Shown: positions 34,329-43,712 of the stretch, one piece after another | Numbering within the stretch: position 1 is the stretch's first letter | How the letters are laid out: every line of letters begins with the position of its first letter | Source: Lysobacterales bacterium | Lineage (GTDB): Bacteria > Pseudomonadota > Gammaproteobacteria > Xanthomonadales > SZUA-36 | Direction of reading: 5' to 3' | DNA: 64,000 bases | Assembly (NCBI GenBank): GCA_013001885.1 | Contig: JABDLD010000054.1 | Span: 34,068 to 98,067, forward strand | The notes under the pieces: model-generated | Seen by the model: only the letters and a program-made list of their open reading frames with translations | What the model was told of the DNA's origin: nothing | The model's database searches: none | Position numbers and translations under genes: made by a program

Positions 34329-34817
34329 ATGATACAGCGCTTAATGCTGATCCTCTCGCTGCTGCTCGTATCGGCCGCCTGTACGAGCGGCAGGCGCGGT
34401 GATCCTCCGCCCATGCCGGTGTTCGAAACGGTCGCTGTCTTAAGCGTGGGCATCAGCAGCGACTTGAAAGCCCGCTTTGGTGTTGCGCCCGAGGACGAGA
34501 TCGCGATGACCAGCTCGGGCGCGGGCATGGGTGCCGGGGCGGCCGCCGGCGCAGGTGTAGCCCTGGTATGCGGGCCTTTATTCTGGCTTTGCGCTATTGG
34601 AACCGTGTCAGCTGGCGCTGTGGTGGGAGCCTTTGGCGGCGGAGTGGCGGGGGCTGCTGTTGATTTGCATAAAACCCCGCCGAAAGAGCAGTTATTGGCG
34701 CTGAACAATCTGTTCGAGGACATTTATCAGCGACGCACCATCCACGAGGAAATCCGTGACGCGCTGCAAAAGAGGGTTCCACCCGGACTCCTTCCGGTAA
34801 GTACCAATGGGCCCTGA
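34329..34817 (+). CDS. Predicted lipoprotein, probably frameshifted at its end
   Basis: 162 aa with a lipoprotein signal (hydrophobic 5-15, lipobox VSAAC, Cys18). A Gly/Ala-rich hydrophobic segment (about 60-105; GAGMGAGAAAGAGVAL) looks like a glycine-zipper membrane stretch. The C-terminal helix (PKEQLLALNNLFEDIYQ) precedes a tail that changes character near residue 150. A following frame (34760-35017) carries a protein-like continuation, so the intact gene may have been about 225-230 aa. Function unknown. Confidence 0.65.
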   Translation: MIQRLMLILSLLLVSAACTSGRRGDPPPMPVFETVAVLSVGISSDLKARFGVAPEDEIAMTSSGAGMGAGAAAGAGVALVCGPLFWLCAIGTVSAGAVVGAFGGGVAGAAVDLHKTPPKEQLLALNNLFEDIYQRRTIHEEIRDALQKRVPPGLLPVSTNGP

Positions 34818-35017
34818 AGTCCGTCATGGTTATAACCTGGAACCGCGAGGCGCGGCAGCCCAGATACAGCTACAGGATCTACGATTACACCTCGCGTTCC
34901 CTTTCGTTGGAAGAGTGGTTGGAAAACGAGGGTGAAATCCTGAACGAGGCACTGGATGACTGCATGGAAGGCCTGGCTGCGCAAATGATCCGGGATGTCC
35001 GCTTCGCAAAAGCGTGA
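34760..35017 (+). pseudogene. Frameshifted C-terminal continuation of the lipoprotein gene
   Basis: This frame, open from 34760 with an ATG at 34826, encodes ITWNREARQPRYSYRIYDY, then SLSLEEWLENEGEILNEALD and a final helix. The composition is protein-like, no ribosome site precedes the ATG, and it starts in the last bases of the upstream gene. The best reading is the lost C-terminus of that lipoprotein (shift between 34760 and 34815) or a sequencing indel. A separate 63-aa protein is possible but less likely. Confidence 0.45.
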
Positions 35018-35531
35018 CAACCCAATTTCCTTTGCGTGTTTTTTCCTGAGCCGGAACGACATCCACGGCAAGCCGTAAGAAAACGTTCTTTTAACAAGCG
35101 CTTAATGCTGTTCTCCCCCGGCATCGCTTATGGTTGGACCAACGAAAGGAGCCTGGGCCTGCCGCTTTGCAGGTCAAAACAGGCCCTGAAGTGCACGGGA
35201 GGCGAACGGCTCATGCGCAAAAACCAGGACAACTCGGTACTTCCAGCGCAGACTTTCCAGGCCGATATCAGAAGAGGATTAAACCGACAATTCAGTCAAT
35301 TTTGATTCTGCTTCCAGATTCAAAGCGGAATCAGCTAAAGATGCCAACCGGTGCACTAAATCGAATTTTTGTAACTGTCTTCTATACTTAATCATGTGGT
35401 ATTAGCCGCTATTTCTTCGCCAGATTATTGACACCAATCTGCTCGCAAGAAGCACATAACCTCCCGATCCAGTAGCGGAAATAACCGGGCTCATATCTGT
35501 TTATCAATTGGCCAATTGATGGAGGTTTGAA
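35018..35531. other. Intergenic stretch without a convincing gene
   Basis: The 514-base, AT-richer gap between the lipoprotein remnant and the next exported-protein gene holds only short frames with non-protein composition. No RNA gene, terminator or repeat was recognised. The promoter for the gene at 35532 should lie near its right end. Confidence 0.55.
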
Positions 35532-36062
35532 ATGAACAGGAAAGTATCGTTCTCACTGTTGACGCTAGCTGCGATTGGTTTGCTCGCCTTTTCGACACCG
35601 ATCAATGCAGGTGCTCCAGGAATGGTGGTGTTGGGAAACGGAGGCGGATCTATCGAAGATGCGCGCCTTGATAACGAGTTTGAGCTACGGACAGCCGACT
35701 TCACCTTCTCTTTTTTTGCCGGTCTTAACAAGCACGGTGAATTGAAAGGTTCTTTTCATTTCAAGAAAAAATATCCCGATGGCGGAGTCAGTGTCGGGGT
35801 CAGCACCGAGATCACCGAATTTGAATGGGAACCAAGCGACGAATGCCGGTGGGTGACAATGGACGGCATGATGACGCTTCACGCGAGTTGGGCGGCCAAG
35901 CCGCTACGTGGGCATGAGTTCACCGTCACGGCGTGGGATTGCAATGACGATACCGATCTGATCTGGTTCCAGATCTATCGTCCGAATGGGGGTGCTGAGA
36001 GGTGGGCGATGTCACTTTTCGAACCCGCTGACATCACGGGCGGAAACATCAACATTCGTTAG
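35532..36062 (+). CDS. Exported protein of unknown function
   Basis: 176 aa with a very good ribosome site (GGAGGTTTGAA before ATG 35532) and a signal peptide (core about 7-20, cut after INA at residue 26). The mature part is a single domain rich in Phe, Trp and charged residues (FTFSFFAGLNKHGELKGSFH), with two Cys near the middle and end. No family recognised. It stands alone in a gene-poor stretch. Confidence 0.7.
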   Translation: MNRKVSFSLLTLAAIGLLAFSTPINAGAPGMVVLGNGGGSIEDARLDNEFELRTADFTFSFFAGLNKHGELKGSFHFKKKYPDGGVSVGVSTEITEFEWEPSDECRWVTMDGMMTLHASWAAKPLRGHEFTVTAWDCNDDTDLIWFQIYRPNGGAERWAMSLFEPADITGGNINIR

Positions 36063-36194
36063 GATGCTTTGTAAACAAAGGATCAGGGGCCATGCTGGAA
36101 ATCTATCTGCATATTGTTGGCCACGAATCGATTCCGCGCGAAAACTCCTGAGCGGCCGCATTGTTGCGGCCATGGCGAGTTAGTTGCGCTTTGG

Positions 36195-36476
36195 CTAGTG
36201 GTGCAGGCTGGGGTGATCCACCGGCTTGAATTCGATGGTGCTCATCGAAGGCTCCGGTATTTTCTCATCGCCGTCAGACGTTCCTTTGCCGACCGCCTTG
36301 ATGATCGTGGGCCAGACCACCGGTTCCTCGGTTGAGATGGCTTCTTTGCGCTGGGTTTTCTTTTGCTTGAGCGCATTGCGCCGCGCCAGGTCGCGTTCGG
36401 CGTCGGCTTTGCGCACTCTCCACAATACAACGGAAGCTACTACGGCCATAACGATTACAAAGATCAACATCTTCAT
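36195..36476 (-). CDS. Small single-span membrane protein
   Basis: 93 aa from ATG 36476, with GGAG nine bases upstream. One N-terminal helix (MLIFVIVMAVVASVVLW) is followed by a basic, Lys/Arg-rich segment (RNALKQKKTQRKE) and an acidic/Pro tail. Probably anchored in the cytoplasmic membrane with the tail inside. No family recognised. Confidence 0.6.
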   Translation of the reverse strand: MKMLIFVIVMAVVASVVLWRVRKADAERDLARRNALKQKKTQRKEAISTEEPVVWPTIIKAVGKGTSDGDEKIPEPSMSTIEFKPVDHPSLHH

Positions 36477-36621
36477 TTTGATTGTCTCCTGCTCAGACAC
36501 AGGTCATAACGACAAACAATTCCTTTTGATCCCTGTCAGATCCCCAGCACTTGCTCCCTATGTGCTTGATTTCCCAATACCTGGCTAAAGCTTAGTCCCA
36601 TTCAGAGAAAATTTCCAGTTA

Positions 36622-37551
36622 TCACACTTTGCCCCGGATGTACTTCCGGTTCAGGCTCATGGCAAAGGCACTGAGGCCGATCAGCAGGAACCCCATGACG
36701 ATCAGCCCGAAGGCGTTGGCCAGGCTGTCCTGGAAGTAGTAGCCGGTGAAACCCATCAGCGCGATGACGCTGGAGAACAGCAGCGTCCGACTGCGAACCA
36801 CGGTGCCGAGGTACATGAACCCGGCGGCAATCCCGAAGTAAGCGATTTCAAAGACTGATCCCTCCAGCAGATCGAAGGCGCCGTAGAGAAAAAACACCGA
36901 GCCGGCGAGATACCAGAACGGCGTGATCACCCGGTGCGCGGTCTTGTCGATGGCGTAACAGATAAGCGTCAGGCCGATACCCAGCGCCAGCGCGACCACC
37001 TCGAGATCAATATTCAGGATTTCACCCAGTGTCCCGAAACCGGCGGCGCCGAAGAACAGCGAGGTAAACAGCAATACCGTGCGTTTTTTCGCCAGGAAGG
37101 TCAAAAACTGCTGTACGAACAGAACCACGCACATGAACAGCAGGCCGTGCTCCGGGTCGCCGTCGCGCGCATATTCATTCAGCATTACAACGATGCCGGT
37201 AGGTTGCAGCAGGGCCGCAATCAACAGCGCCGGGGTGGTGACCTTCGTAAACCGCTCATCCGCCATGGTGGCGAGGCCGAACAGGAAAATGGCGAAACCC
37301 ACGCCCAGCGTCACCAGCACGCGCACCACTGAATTGAACTGGTCCCACTGCATGCCGATGAAGATCGCGATACCGGCCAGCACGAACACGCCGCCCAGGT
37401 AGGCCAGAATTTTTGCCAGGATCCCGGTCGAGCGCTGTGCGGGGTCCGGCGGCAGCGCCTGGTTTAGTGCATCGAGGATTTCGTTGGGCCGGAGCTCATG
37501 CCGTGCGGCAATTTCAGCAATTTTCTGCAGCGCCTCGGCCCGGCGGGTCAC
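36622..37551 (-). CDS. DUF2157-type polytopic membrane protein
   Basis: 309 aa. The soluble N-terminus (ALQKIAEIAARHELRPNEI) precedes about nine hydrophobic helices. ILAKILAYLGGVFVLAGIAI is the typical first-helix block of DUF2157 proteins. GTG 37551 overlaps the stop of the gene upstream (GTGA), so both are made from one message. Function unknown; relatives often sit beside GDYXXLXY-type partners, and the upstream neighbour here may be such a partner. Confidence 0.75.
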   Translation of the reverse strand: MTRRAEALQKIAEIAARHELRPNEILDALNQALPPDPAQRSTGILAKILAYLGGVFVLAGIAIFIGMQWDQFNSVVRVLVTLGVGFAIFLFGLATMADERFTKVTTPALLIAALLQPTGIVVMLNEYARDGDPEHGLLFMCVVLFVQQFLTFLAKKRTVLLFTSLFFGAAGFGTLGEILNIDLEVVALALGIGLTLICYAIDKTAHRVITPFWYLAGSVFFLYGAFDLLEGSVFEIAYFGIAAGFMYLGTVVRSRTLLFSSVIALMGFTGYYFQDSLANAFGLIVMGFLLIGLSAFAMSLNRKYIRGKV

Positions 37552-38177
37552 GGCGTTTCGTCCTTCCCGCGATCCTCATCGACGACCCAGCCCATGAAAT
37601 GCAGGTCATTCTGGTAATAAGGATCGGAAACCGGTGTGGGCAGGTCGAAGTAGGCGCTGTCTTTTTTGAGCACGTAGCCGCTTTCATAGCGATGCCGCAT
37701 TCCGAACATCTCGCCCAGCAACCCGCCGCGCCCGCGGTAACCGAGAAATTCATAGGTATAGCCATCGGGTGATTTGCGGCGCTTGTCGAGCCTCAGGCCG
37801 GCGGTTTCCGGCAACGGCAGCGACAGCGGCTGATCGATGCTGTCGAGGCCTTCCGGCAAGTCGAAGACGATCTCCTCAAAGGTGTTTGCCGCCGCGGAGT
37901 AGCGAAAGACCGCAGCGTACTGCCGGTTGAAATTGGTGTTGCTGTCATCCCGCGGTATGGCGCGGCCGGTCAGTTGGCCGTCCCGGACTTCGAAGGACAG
38001 GTAGTACTCGCCTGGCCGCTGATAGTCGTAGCGGTAACCCACCAACACGAAGTCGTACTGCGGCGGGTCAGCCAGCATTTTGGGCGCCTGGCTGAGAGCA
38101 AAAAACCCCCCGACCAGCAGCACCGGCAAAACGATACCGCTGATTAAAACCAGGTTTTTCCTGATCCACTTGCCCAT
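37548..38177 (-). CDS. Membrane-anchored partner of the DUF2157 protein (GDYXXLXY-like)
   Basis: 209 aa with one N-terminal helix (LVLISGIVLPVLLVGGFFAL) and an extracytoplasmic domain. The segment YDFVLVGYRYDYQRPGEYYL and later LPLPETAGLRLDKRRK are strand-rich. DUF2157 genes are often paired with a 'GDYXXLXY domain' protein; this gene occupies that place and size, but the exact motif is not clear here. It overlaps the next gene by four bases. Function unknown. Confidence 0.6.
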   Translation of the reverse strand: MGKWIRKNLVLISGIVLPVLLVGGFFALSQAPKMLADPPQYDFVLVGYRYDYQRPGEYYLSFEVRDGQLTGRAIPRDDSNTNFNRQYAAVFRYSAAANTFEEIVFDLPEGLDSIDQPLSLPLPETAGLRLDKRRKSPDGYTYEFLGYRGRGGLLGEMFGMRHRYESGYVLKKDSAYFDLPTPVSDPYYQNDLHFMGWVVDEDRGKDETP

Positions 38178-38299
38178 AACGTCACCCAGGCCAACTCCTT
38201 CTTAGTGTAACCCATGCACCCGCAGCCTCCCCCGGAGGAGCTTTCAATAGTATGATTCCCTGGAGCCCATCCGGTCGATATCATCAAGGGACGATGGCC

Positions 38300-38749
38300 A
38301 TGACAGAAACCCGGACATTGGAAGCATTCCGAGCGAAATTTCGCGTCGAAGAGCTGAACATCATCGAAAACCACACGTGGACCTGGTCGGTCCGGCCCGG
38401 ACAACCCACGCTGGGCGCGGGAATCCTGTCGCTGAACCGCCACGCCGGGACGTTTTCAGACGTGACGGCGGAAGAAATGCAGGACCTGGCTGAATTGGTA
38501 ACTGCGCTCGAAAGTGCAGTCAGCTCGGCTTTCGACCAACGGATCATGAATTACCTGATGCTGATGATGGTCGACCATCATGTGCACTATCACGTGATCC
38601 CGCGCTACGAGGGTGTGCGATCCTTCGACGGACGCGAATGGGTCGATAACGGCTGGCCGGCGCTGCCGATGCTGGCGGACAGCCAGCACCCGGACAACCC
38701 CGGTTTGCTGCACCTGATCCGGGACACGCTGCAATCAAATGCTGGCTAA
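38300..38749 (+). CDS. HIT-family nucleotide hydrolase
   Basis: 149 aa with the histidine triad HVHYHVIPR (HxHxHxx) on the active-site strand, preceded by NYLMLMMVDH. HIT proteins hydrolyse nucleotide-phosphoramidates or dinucleotide polyphosphates. Several Asp/Trp-rich segments after the triad are unlike Hint. ATG 38300 has AAGGGA nine bases upstream; ATG 38294 is too close to that site. Confidence 0.88.
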   Translation: MTETRTLEAFRAKFRVEELNIIENHTWTWSVRPGQPTLGAGILSLNRHAGTFSDVTAEEMQDLAELVTALESAVSSAFDQRIMNYLMLMMVDHHVHYHVIPRYEGVRSFDGREWVDNGWPALPMLADSQHPDNPGLLHLIRDTLQSNAG

Positions 38750-38754
38750 GCCCT

Positions 38755-39072
38755 TTACGCGACCGCGAGTCCCGGCATTAAAGGTTCATGAATATGCGCT
38801 TTACCCAGCTCACTGAAGCTGAACATCCTGAAAGCCCGGTCGCCGTTGTAGTCCAGTATCCGCAAATCGTCGGTTTCGTGCAGGTCATTTGCGACCACGT
38901 CGAAATGGCCGTGGTAGCGCTGCGCCGCCAAATCGTAAGGGATCTCAAACGCAATGAATTTTTCGATTCCCTTGGCCATCAGCTTTTCGAGCAGAATGGA
39001 ATTCTCGATGGAACTGTGCGACGTCAGGATAATCAGAGGTCCGCTGCCCGTCATTAACATAAACGATCTCAT
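38755..39072 (-). CDS. Small conserved-looking cytosolic protein of unknown function
   Basis: 105 aa with a good ribosome site (GGGAG before ATG 39072). No signal, no membrane helix. MRSFMLMTGSGPLIILTSHS, then KGIEKFIAFEIP and HETDDLRILDYNGDRAF give the strand-helix alternation of a compact alpha/beta fold. No known motif. Convergent with the HIT gene (5 bases apart). Confidence 0.65.
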   Translation of the reverse strand: MRSFMLMTGSGPLIILTSHSSIENSILLEKLMAKGIEKFIAFEIPYDLAAQRYHGHFDVVANDLHETDDLRILDYNGDRAFRMFSFSELGKAHIHEPLMPGLAVA

Positions 39073-39224
39073 TTCAAACTCCCGTTACTGTTAAGACTCC
39101 CCCCTGTTTATAGTTTAGTACGCTTTTGACACTTTAGCCCGAATACTGCCGGGAATTGAATCCTGCCGAACGGGCAGCAAGTTGTCATATAATTTCCCGC
39201 CTGAGCTGCGGGAGATCAGAAACC

Positions 39225-39806
39225 ATGTCAGGCTTTGAGATTCTAACCATCACGTTTTCCTTCATCGTCGGCCTGGGCGTGGCGCAGGTGCTGCGCTCCG
39301 TGGCCTACGTGGTCCGCGAAAACAGGCAGATCAGCCTGCATTGGATCCCTTTTTCGGTGGCGGCCATGATCCTGTTTTTCCAGGTTCAGTTCTGGTTTGG
39401 CCTGGCGGTGATCAACTCGCTGATGGAGCAGTGGACCTGGCCGGTATACAGCCTGATGCTGTCATTGGCGATTTTCATATTTCTGAGCGGCGCCACGGTA
39501 CTCCCGCATTCACTGACATCGTTGGGTGAGCGCGGGCTGAAGGAGGATTTCGAGACCCGCGGCCGCGTCAGCCTGGTGTTTCTGGCCCTTTACCTGGTGG
39601 GCTGGATTGTTGTCGGGATCCTGTTCTGGACACCCGACATGTGGAAATTGGTCGTGGTCAACGGCCTTTTCGCAGTGGTCGCCATCGCAATATACGCCGC
39701 TCCCAGCGCACGCGTGAGAACGGCACTGCACTTTTTACTGATCGCGATGACCCTGTTTGGAGCAATGACCGTGTGGACCCAGCCCAACCTGGAGATGCCG
39801 CTGTAG
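39225..39806 (+). CDS. Predicted membrane protein, about six helices
   Basis: 193 aa from ATG 39225 (GGAG about eleven bases upstream). Six hydrophobic helices are visible, the first being ILTITFSFIVGLGVAQVL. The start proposed further upstream (39156) gives non-membrane sequence and is rejected. No family recognised. Confidence 0.7.
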   Translation: MSGFEILTITFSFIVGLGVAQVLRSVAYVVRENRQISLHWIPFSVAAMILFFQVQFWFGLAVINSLMEQWTWPVYSLMLSLAIFIFLSGATVLPHSLTSLGERGLKEDFETRGRVSLVFLALYLVGWIVVGILFWTPDMWKLVVVNGLFAVVAIAIYAAPSARVRTALHFLLIAMTLFGAMTVWTQPNLEMPL

Positions 39807-39829
39807 GCCACGGCATGGTGCGAGGTAAG

Positions 39830-41398
39830 CTATTGCCACACGACTGAATCGATGAATTCGTAGCGCTCCCGGTGCCGCTCCGCCGCGCTCTTGCTGGCAG
39901 CGTCGAGATACATCACCTGCCGCGTCTTACCGAATTCCGGCCAGGCCGGAACCGCCGGACCGTTCGGGTCGCCGGTCTTTACAAAGTTGGCGAATGCCGC
40001 GGCCATGACCTCCGCAACCTCGTGGTCCGCGGGCTGCCATTCAGCTTGCTTGGAGTCCAGGGTATTGAACGCGTACTCGATTTCGACGGCGTGCAGCGCC
40101 CCGAAACGGCTCGCCGGGTCCCCCGGCAGCGTTCGGTCGAAACGGTAGCGGTAGACCGGCGCTTGTGCCGTCTTTGCATGGGTCTCGATCCACTTCCACG
40201 TTGCATAGCTGATGAACAGGTCGCTGGCCAGGTCTGCCGCAGACTGCATGGTCTCCTCATCGTTTGACGCCGGATAGACCGCCAGCGCATCGGGCGCCCG
40301 TTCGCCAAACTGCTTTTGCAGGTTCTCATTAAAGGATGAAGGGGTCGGCTTGTTCGGATTCAGCGCAACGGACATGCCCAGCTCCGCGGAATTCCAGCCG
40401 GCCAGCAGCGGGATATTCGCCTGTTGCCCGGCCATGAAAACAGCCGATACGGCCTGCGGCATGAAGTGATTGTCCAGGCCCGGGCCGTAACCCCAGCCGC
40501 CGGTCTTCATAACCGCCGCCAGCAATTTGTCAGCCGGAATGGCGCGCAGATCAGTCAGCGATTCGGCCCCCATCGATACTGCAAACCGGATGCCGTCCTG
40601 CTCCTTTTCGGCCAGGGGCTTCAATTCTATGCCGCCTGTGGGCTCCGGAAAGAAGGCGCCGCTCTGCCCGATGGCCTTGTGCACCATGTGTTTCGATAAC
40701 GGTGAGGCCATCAGGGCGCTGACCGATAGCGAACCGGCCGACTCGCCGTTGATGGTTACATTATCCGGGTCGCCGCCGAAAACGGCGATATTGTCTTGAA
40801 CCCAGCGCAGCGCGGCGACCTGGTCCAGCAGGCCGTAATTGCCCGAACCCCGTCCCTGAGACTCGGCCGTCAATTCCGGATGGGCCATGAAGCCAAACAG
40901 GCCCAGCCGGTAATTGGGTTCAACGACTACGATCCCCTGTTGTGCGAACCACTCGCCGTCGGTGCGCGGTTCCGAACCTGATCCGGCGGCGAAGCCTCCG
41001 CCGTGAAAAACCATCAAAACCGGAAGCCTCTCAGTTGCCGCCTTCGCCGGTGTCCATACGTTCAGGTACAGGCAGTCCTCACTCATGGTCTGCTCCCGGG
41101 AGACCAGCGGTCCGCCGAACATCTCGCCCTGCATGCAACGATCGCCCCAGGTGTCGGCCTTGCGGACACCCTGCCAGGGCGTCACTGGCTGGGGGTCACG
41201 CCACCTCTGTTCGCCGACCGGAGGGGCTGCGAAAGGTATGCCTCTATAAATTCGTATGCCCAAATCTTCAGCCAGCGTCCCCTGCACAGCGCCGCCGGTC
41301 ACCGAGACCGGATCTTTAGCGGCCAGGGCCAGCGGCGTGAGCAAGGCCGCCGCCAGAAAAACAAAAATTCGCACGGCTCTTTGGGCTTGATCTCGCAA
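39830..41398 (-). CDS. Secreted type-B carboxylesterase
   Basis: 522 aa with a signal peptide (core about 10-25, cut after ALA). The alpha/beta-hydrolase family features are clear: oxyanion HGGGFAAGSGS, EDCLYLNVWTPA (type-B signature 2) and GESAGSLSVSALM (nucleophile Ser, type-B signature 1). A His in GALHAVEIEYAF is the likely triad base. It hydrolyses carboxylic esters outside the cytoplasmic membrane; the exact substrate is unknown. Convergent with the membrane protein gene. Confidence 0.92.
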   Translation of the reverse strand: MRDQAQRAVRIFVFLAAALLTPLALAAKDPVSVTGGAVQGTLAEDLGIRIYRGIPFAAPPVGEQRWRDPQPVTPWQGVRKADTWGDRCMQGEMFGGPLVSREQTMSEDCLYLNVWTPAKAATERLPVLMVFHGGGFAAGSGSEPRTDGEWFAQQGIVVVEPNYRLGLFGFMAHPELTAESQGRGSGNYGLLDQVAALRWVQDNIAVFGGDPDNVTINGESAGSLSVSALMASPLSKHMVHKAIGQSGAFFPEPTGGIELKPLAEKEQDGIRFAVSMGAESLTDLRAIPADKLLAAVMKTGGWGYGPGLDNHFMPQAVSAVFMAGQQANIPLLAGWNSAELGMSVALNPNKPTPSSFNENLQKQFGERAPDALAVYPASNDEETMQSAADLASDLFISYATWKWIETHAKTAQAPVYRYRFDRTLPGDPASRFGALHAVEIEYAFNTLDSKQAEWQPADHEVAEVMAAAFANFVKTGDPNGPAVPAWPEFGKTRQVMYLDAASKSAAERHRERYEFIDSVVWQ

Positions 41399-41524
41399 AA
41401 CCCGCTCCTTTCATTCCATTCGTCAATTCCGATCCAACCATACATCAGCAGATGACATAGGTCACCGGCTGAATTAGGCTGACCGTATTGGTTCATCATC
41501 AAGAAACAAATACCGGAGCTTAAT

Positions 41525-42469
41525 GTGCTCAGTGTAGAAAACCTGGTCAAGCAATACGGCGAACTGGTCGCGGTCGATGACGTCAGTTTTGAGGCGGCTG
41601 AAGGCGCCGTGTTCGGTCTCCTGGGTCCTAACGGGGCCGGCAAGTCGACCGCGATCAACTGTATATCCGGTCTGTTGCAGCCAACCTCCGGACGCGTGAC
41701 GGTGGCGGGTTATAACGTTCAGAAAGAACCGCGACAGGCCAAGCGATCGCTTGGGGTCGTGCCGCAGGAACTGGCGCTCTACGAAGACTTGCCCGCCGTC
41801 GATAACCTGCGGTACTGGGGCAGGGCATACGGGCTGCGCGGCAGCGAGCTGGAAACGCGCGTGACCGAAGTGCTCGGCACCATCGGATTGGGTGATCGCG
41901 CGAAAGATCTTCCGAAGACCTTTTCCGGCGGCATGAAGCGGCGGCTGAATTTTGGCTGCGGGATCGTTCACCGGCCGCCGGTGATGCTGCTCGATGAACC
42001 GACCGTAGGCGTAGACCCGCAGTCGCGCGAACGGTTGTTCGAACTGGTCGAGGCCGAACGCGCCAAAGGAACCTGCATTGTTTACACCACGCACTACATG
42101 CAAGAGGCTGAACGATTGTGCGATTCGGTCGCCATCATCGACCACGGCAAGATGATCGCCCGAGGCTCGGTGGCGGAACTCCGGGCGCAGCTGGGAGCCC
42201 GGGACGTGCTGCAGCTCAATGGCCGCTTTCCGGCCGGCCCCAGCAAGGAGGCGGTCGGGGCGCTGGCGGCGCAGAACGGGCTCGATATCGAGATCATCTC
42301 TCAGGAAGAGAGCAGCCTGACGCTCACCCTGTCATCCGCCTCGCAGCATCTGCCCGCCGTGTTTCAGGCCATCTCCAACGCCGGCGGCAAGGTCTCGGAA
42401 ACCAGCCTGCGCAGCCCCAACCTGGAAACGCTGTTCCTGCTTTTGACCGGCAAGGAGCTGCGCGAATAG
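41525..42469 (+). CDS. ABC transporter ATP-binding protein (ABC-2 exporter type)
   Basis: 314 aa. Walker A LLGPNGAGKST (residues 32-42), signature FSGGMKRR, Walker B VMLLDEPT and the switch His in TTHYMQEAE. The C-terminal 80 residues form the extra domain of DrrA/NatA-type exporters. GTG 41525 with GGAG about 8 bases upstream. Four bases separate it from the first permease. The cargo is unknown: drugs, polysaccharide or lipid-linked substrates are all possible. Confidence 0.95.
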   Translation: MLSVENLVKQYGELVAVDDVSFEAAEGAVFGLLGPNGAGKSTAINCISGLLQPTSGRVTVAGYNVQKEPRQAKRSLGVVPQELALYEDLPAVDNLRYWGRAYGLRGSELETRVTEVLGTIGLGDRAKDLPKTFSGGMKRRLNFGCGIVHRPPVMLLDEPTVGVDPQSRERLFELVEAERAKGTCIVYTTHYMQEAERLCDSVAIIDHGKMIARGSVAELRAQLGARDVLQLNGRFPAGPSKEAVGALAAQNGLDIEIISQEESSLTLTLSSASQHLPAVFQAISNAGGKVSETSLRSPNLETLFLLLTGKELRE

Positions 42470-42473
42470 AGCC

Positions 42474-43706
42474 ATGGAATTTTTCTGGGCATCGATCAGG
42501 AAAGACCTCGCTCGCTGGCGGCAGGACTTCACCGCGGTGCTGCTGTGGCTCAGCATTCCGCTGATCATCGGCGGACTGATCACGTCCCTGGTTGACGGTA
42601 ACGGCGGGGCCAAGCCACGCGGGGTGCTGCTGATCGCTGACCTGGACGACACCTTTCTGAGCGGTTTCGTCGCCGGCGCTTACAGCCAGGGCGAGCTCGG
42701 CGAACTGATCTCGGTTGAAAAAACCACGGTGGAAGCCGGCACAGAATCGATCAACGCCGGTGAAGCCAGCGGGTTCCTGATCATCCCCGAGGGCTTTACC
42801 GACGCACTGCTCGATTCAAAGCCCGTGACCCTGACCCTCAAAACCAACCCGGCGCAAACCATATTGCCCGGCATCATCCGCAACGTCACCGATGTGTTGC
42901 TCGACGCCGGCTTCTATATAAACCAGATTTTTGGCGATGAAATTGATCAGATGATTGACACGGAGCCCGGCGGCCAGTCGAATGATGTCAAGGTCGCGTC
43001 AATCGCCGTTGCGATACAGAAAAAGATCGATGCGGCTGCTCCGCTGCTGTTTCCGCCCGCCATTGAAATCACCATTGCAGACCCACCCGAGGACGGTCCC
43101 AGCGTTTCGATCGCCCTGCTCTTTTTGCCCGGCATCATCCTGATGGCGGTGATGTTTTCATCCAATGGGCTGGCCGGCGATTACTGGGCTGAGCGCGAGA
43201 ACGGAACCTTGCGGCGCCTGGTCTACGCCCCGGGACAACTGAGCGGCTTCCTGGCCGGCAAGGCGCTCGCCGCGGGCGCCATCATCGCCCTGATCGGCGC
43301 AATTACATTGGTGATCGGCTTTGTATATCACGATCTCGCCTGGGCTAAACTGCCGCCTTCCCTGGCCTGGATCACAGCCTCCGGCGTTGCGTTGTTTGCC
43401 TGGTTCGGCGCCCTGCAGATGCTGGCGTCAACGCAGCGAGCCGCCAACCTGATGACCGCGATGCTGCTGTTTCCCCTGCTGATGGCGGGCGGCAGCTTTT
43501 TCCCGCTCGCAGCCCTTCCCGACTGGATTGCGGCGATTGGCCGGCGTACGCCCAATGGATTTATGGTCGATCGGCTGACGGAAGAGCTCACCGCGGCCGG
43601 CGCCTGGACCATTGACCCGCAAAGCTGGCTGATTATCCTGCTGATGGCAGTGAGCGGCCTGGGCATCTGCGCCTGGCGGCTGCAGACCGGTTTCGCGCGG
43701 AGCTGA
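42474..43706 (+). CDS. ABC-2 type permease, subunit 1
   Basis: 410 aa. First helix at about 22-42, then a large extracytoplasmic domain (about 45-210) and five more helices in the ABC-2 core (about 210-400), including MAVMFSSNGLAGDYWAERENG-type linker residues and PLLMAGGSFFPLAALPDW. YhhJ/NatB-like arrangement. It follows the ATPase gene directly and forms the channel with the next gene. Confidence 0.9.
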   Translation: MEFFWASIRKDLARWRQDFTAVLLWLSIPLIIGGLITSLVDGNGGAKPRGVLLIADLDDTFLSGFVAGAYSQGELGELISVEKTTVEAGTESINAGEASGFLIIPEGFTDALLDSKPVTLTLKTNPAQTILPGIIRNVTDVLLDAGFYINQIFGDEIDQMIDTEPGGQSNDVKVASIAVAIQKKIDAAAPLLFPPAIEITIADPPEDGPSVSIALLFLPGIILMAVMFSSNGLAGDYWAERENGTLRRLVYAPGQLSGFLAGKALAAGAIIALIGAITLVIGFVYHDLAWAKLPPSLAWITASGVALFAWFGALQMLASTQRAANLMTAMLLFPLLMAGGSFFPLAALPDWIAAIGRRTPNGFMVDRLTEELTAAGAWTIDPQSWLIILLMAVSGLGICAWRLQTGFARS

Positions 43707-43712
43707 CGCCAT

